The translations under genes were made by a program, and so were the position numbers. Below the pieces are notes generated by a model that saw nothing but the letters and a program-made list of their open reading frames with translations, searched no databases and had not been told where the DNA came from. Shown one piece after another: positions 5,074 to 6,566 of a stretch of 6,566 nt of DNA; within the stretch, counting starts at the first letter, position 1, and every line of letters starts with the position of its first letter. This stretch comes from Chryseobacterium gleum (GTDB lineage Bacteria; Bacteroidota; Bacteroidia; Flavobacteriales_D; Sanyastnellaceae). The DNA lies in the NCBI GenBank assembly GCA_943330925.2, contig CALQJP020000142.1:1-6566 (forward strand), written 5' to 3'.

Positions 5074-6111
5074 ATGAAAATCGAGAATGACCTCATCCTA
5101 CGCGCTGCTCGCGGAGAGCAAACAGAGCGCGTACCCGTTTGGGTAATGCGTCAAGCCGGACGTGTGCTCGCCGAATATCGCGCCACTCGGGCGCAGGCCG
5201 GGAATTTCAAAAACCTCCTCATGAATCCGCAACTCGCCGCGGAGGTTACCATCCAGCCGGTTGATCTGCTGGGTGTAGATGCCGCCATACTATTCAGCGA
5301 CATATTGGTTATACCCGAGGCGATGGGCCTTCCTTACAGAATGGATGAAGGCAAGGGTCCTTCCTTCGACCAGACCATTCAGTCGGCTGCAGATGTGGAT
5401 CGCCTCACAACCGATCATGTGCTGGAAAATCTGAAGTATGTGTTTGATGCAATAACAACCATCAAGCGCGACTTACACAATCGTGTACCGCTCATTGGAT
5501 TTGCAGGCGCACCGTGGACGATATTCTGCTACATGGTGGAAGGTCGCGGATCAAAAACATTTTCGCTCTCGCGCGCAATGCTTTCACAAAACCCAGAGTT
5601 GGCACACCGCTTGCTTCGCAAAATCACAGCAGCCACCATCGCATATCTAAAAGAACAGATTGCTTGTGGTTGCAACATGGTTCAGCTGTTCGACAGCTGG
5701 GCGGGCATACTCAACAAGGAAACATACAACACATTCGCATTGCCATACATTGAAGAAATATGCAAAGCAATCGATACAGTGCCCGTCACTGTATTTGCAA
5801 AAGGTGCATTTTTTTCTTTGGAAGAAATGGGACAATTACCTTGTCGAACGCTGGGTATCGACTGGCACACAACTCCGGAGTTTGCTCGTAGCATGGCCGG
5901 AACCGATAAAACATTGCAAGGGAATCTCGACCCGGCAGTACTCTACGGATCGGACGATTTTATAGTTGAGCAAACGAAGCAAATGCTTGACCGATTCGGA
6001 TCTCAGAAGTATATTGCCAACCTTGGGCACGGAGTTTACCCCGACATTAACTCAGAAAAGCTCAAACTTTTTATACAAACCGTACAAGCACACCAATTCA
6101 ACCGATCATGA
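5074..6111 (+). CDS. hemE: Uroporphyrinogen decarboxylase
   Basis: This 345-residue cytoplasmic enzyme removes the four acetate carboxyl groups of uroporphyrinogen III to give coproporphyrinogen III in haem biosynthesis. It needs no cofactor. The family signatures are all present: 'PVWVMRQAGR' (21-30), 'AILFSDILVIPEAMG' (71-85), 'IGFAGAPWTIFCYMVEGRGS' (141-160), 'VQLFDSWAG' (203-211), 'LQGNLDP' (281-287) and 'NLGHGVYPD' (316-324). Arg26, Asp76, Tyr153 and His319 line up with Arg37, Asp86, Tyr164 and His339 of human UROD, so the active site is intact. One small oddity is 'VLAEYR' at 31-36, where most members have Leu-Pro-Glu-Tyr. Starts at 4984 (GTG) or 5017 (ATG) would add 30 or 19 residues that do not look like family sequence and would overlap or abut the MOSC gene, so the ATG at 5074 is used. 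The stop overlaps the start of the next gene (ATGA). Confidence 0.95.
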   Translation: MKIENDLILRAARGEQTERVPVWVMRQAGRVLAEYRATRAQAGNFKNLLMNPQLAAEVTIQPVDLLGVDAAILFSDILVIPEAMGLPYRMDEGKGPSFDQTIQSAADVDRLTTDHVLENLKYVFDAITTIKRDLHNRVPLIGFAGAPWTIFCYMVEGRGSKTFSLSRAMLSQNPELAHRLLRKITAATIAYLKEQIACGCNMVQLFDSWAGILNKETYNTFALPYIEEICKAIDTVPVTVFAKGAFFSLEEMGQLPCRTLGIDWHTTPEFARSMAGTDKTLQGNLDPAVLYGSDDFIVEQTKQMLDRFGSQKYIANLGHGVYPDINSEKLKLFIQTVQAHQFNRS

Positions 6112-6566
6112 AACAATACAGTTTATTTCTGCTCATGTTGCTCTTCACCAGTGGCATCGTAGCACAGCAAAAGAAGCCGGCAACAACATCAAAACCATCG
6201 ACTGCCAAAACCGGCACCGCAGCGAAAGAAGCTGCACCCGCGGAAGCTCCTGCAGCACCAAGCAATCTGGTAATGGATGCGAGCTTCGAAATCGACGATG
6301 TTAAACTCCTGAAAACTTACGGGCAACTTCCACTCATGCTGAAAAACTGGGGTTCACCCAACGAAGCAAAAGCGGACCTGTTTAACACTATGGCTAAAGC
6401 CTCAAAGGTTGCCATTCCGAAAAACGATTTGGGTACTGAAGAAGCCTTCGAAGGCAGCGGCTATGCAGGCTTCAGAGCGTTTACAAAAGACCCAAAAAAA
6501 ACACGCACGTATCTCCAAGCGAAGCTTTCCAAAAAGCTCACAAAAGACAAGACATATTGTGTGAAA
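6108..6566 (+). CDS. OmpA-family envelope protein, N-terminal part (cut by window edge)
   Basis: The reading frame is open from the ATG at 6108 to the right edge (153 residues). Residues 1-19 form a signal peptide: a Lys near the start, the hydrophobic core 'LFLLMLLF' (6-13), and a likely cleavage after Ala19 (IVA|QQ). A low-complexity linker rich in Lys, Ala, Thr and Pro follows (about 20-52), as expected for an exported flexible segment. From residue 54 the 'NLVMDASFE' and 'LPLMLKNWGSP' segments, then 'GYAGFRAFTKDPKKTRTYLQAKL' in the region of residues 119-141, and 'KTYCVK' at the end resemble the N-terminal domain of Bacteroidota OmpA-family proteins. Those proteins carry a C-terminal peptidoglycan-binding OmpA domain, which would be outside the window, so that part is inferred. 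The start codon overlaps the hemE stop, which suggests translational coupling. The protein is probably periplasmic or outer-membrane associated. Confidence 0.7.
   Translation, partial: MKQYSLFLLMLLFTSGIVAQQKKPATTSKPSTAKTGTAAKEAAPAEAPAAPSNLVMDASFEIDDVKLLKTYGQLPLMLKNWGSPNEAKADLFNTMAKASKVAIPKNDLGTEEAFEGSGYAGFRAFTKDPKKTRTYLQAKLSKKLTKDKTYCVK

Noticed and set aside
1..6566. Mobile element, CRISPR array, RNA gene or defence island
   Set aside because: No transposase or integrase, no regular direct repeats and no tRNA- or rRNA-like sequence were seen. The genes are typical chromosomal housekeeping genes.

Overview
This window is an ordinary, gene-dense chromosomal segment of a Bacteroidota bacterium. 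The order is less certain; the mix of genes fits a Flavobacteriales- or Chitinophagales-like lineage. Several signs point to the phylum. There is a DUF5606 gene, a short AMP nucleosidase of the Bacteroidota type, a free-standing HsdR-N nuclease-fold protein near holA, and an OmpA-family protein with a Bacteroidota-style N-terminal domain. Promoters resemble the Bacteroidota -7 box TAnnTTTG, and genes lack clear Shine-Dalgarno sequences.

Layout from left to right: the N-terminal part of an AMP-forming acyl-CoA synthetase runs off the left edge on the minus strand (1-347). It is divergent, across a 101-bp gap with an inverted repeat, from a 3-hydroxyacyl/3-hydroxybutyryl-CoA dehydrogenase (449-1339, plus). 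Four bases later come two minus-strand genes: DUF5606 (1344-1766) and an HsdR-N-like PD-(D/E)xK protein (1852-2298). Divergent from these is an AMP nucleosidase (2363-3136), followed on the same strand by holA, the DNA polymerase III delta subunit (3167-4195). A minus-strand MOSC protein (4179-5012) meets holA tail to tail with a 17-bp overlap. Divergent from it, across 61 bp, is hemE (5074-6111), which overlaps by an ATGA the start of a secreted or envelope OmpA-family protein that runs off the right edge (6108-6566).

How the genes work together: the acyl-CoA synthetase and the dehydrogenase both act on acyl-CoA metabolism and share a divergent control region. AMP nucleosidase (adenylate degradation), holA (clamp loading in replication), the MOSC protein (molybdenum cofactor-dependent chemistry) and hemE (haem synthesis) are housekeeping functions with no evident shared pathway. 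No RNA gene, mobile element, CRISPR array or convincing intrinsic terminator was seen, and no gap between genes exceeds about 100 bp. I found no evidence of a novel multi-gene system. The points most worth checking are the mirrored repeat in the first divergent promoter region, the probably near-leaderless hemE transcript with its corrected start, the hemE-OmpA coupling, and the two poorly understood proteins (DUF5606 and the HsdR-N protein).
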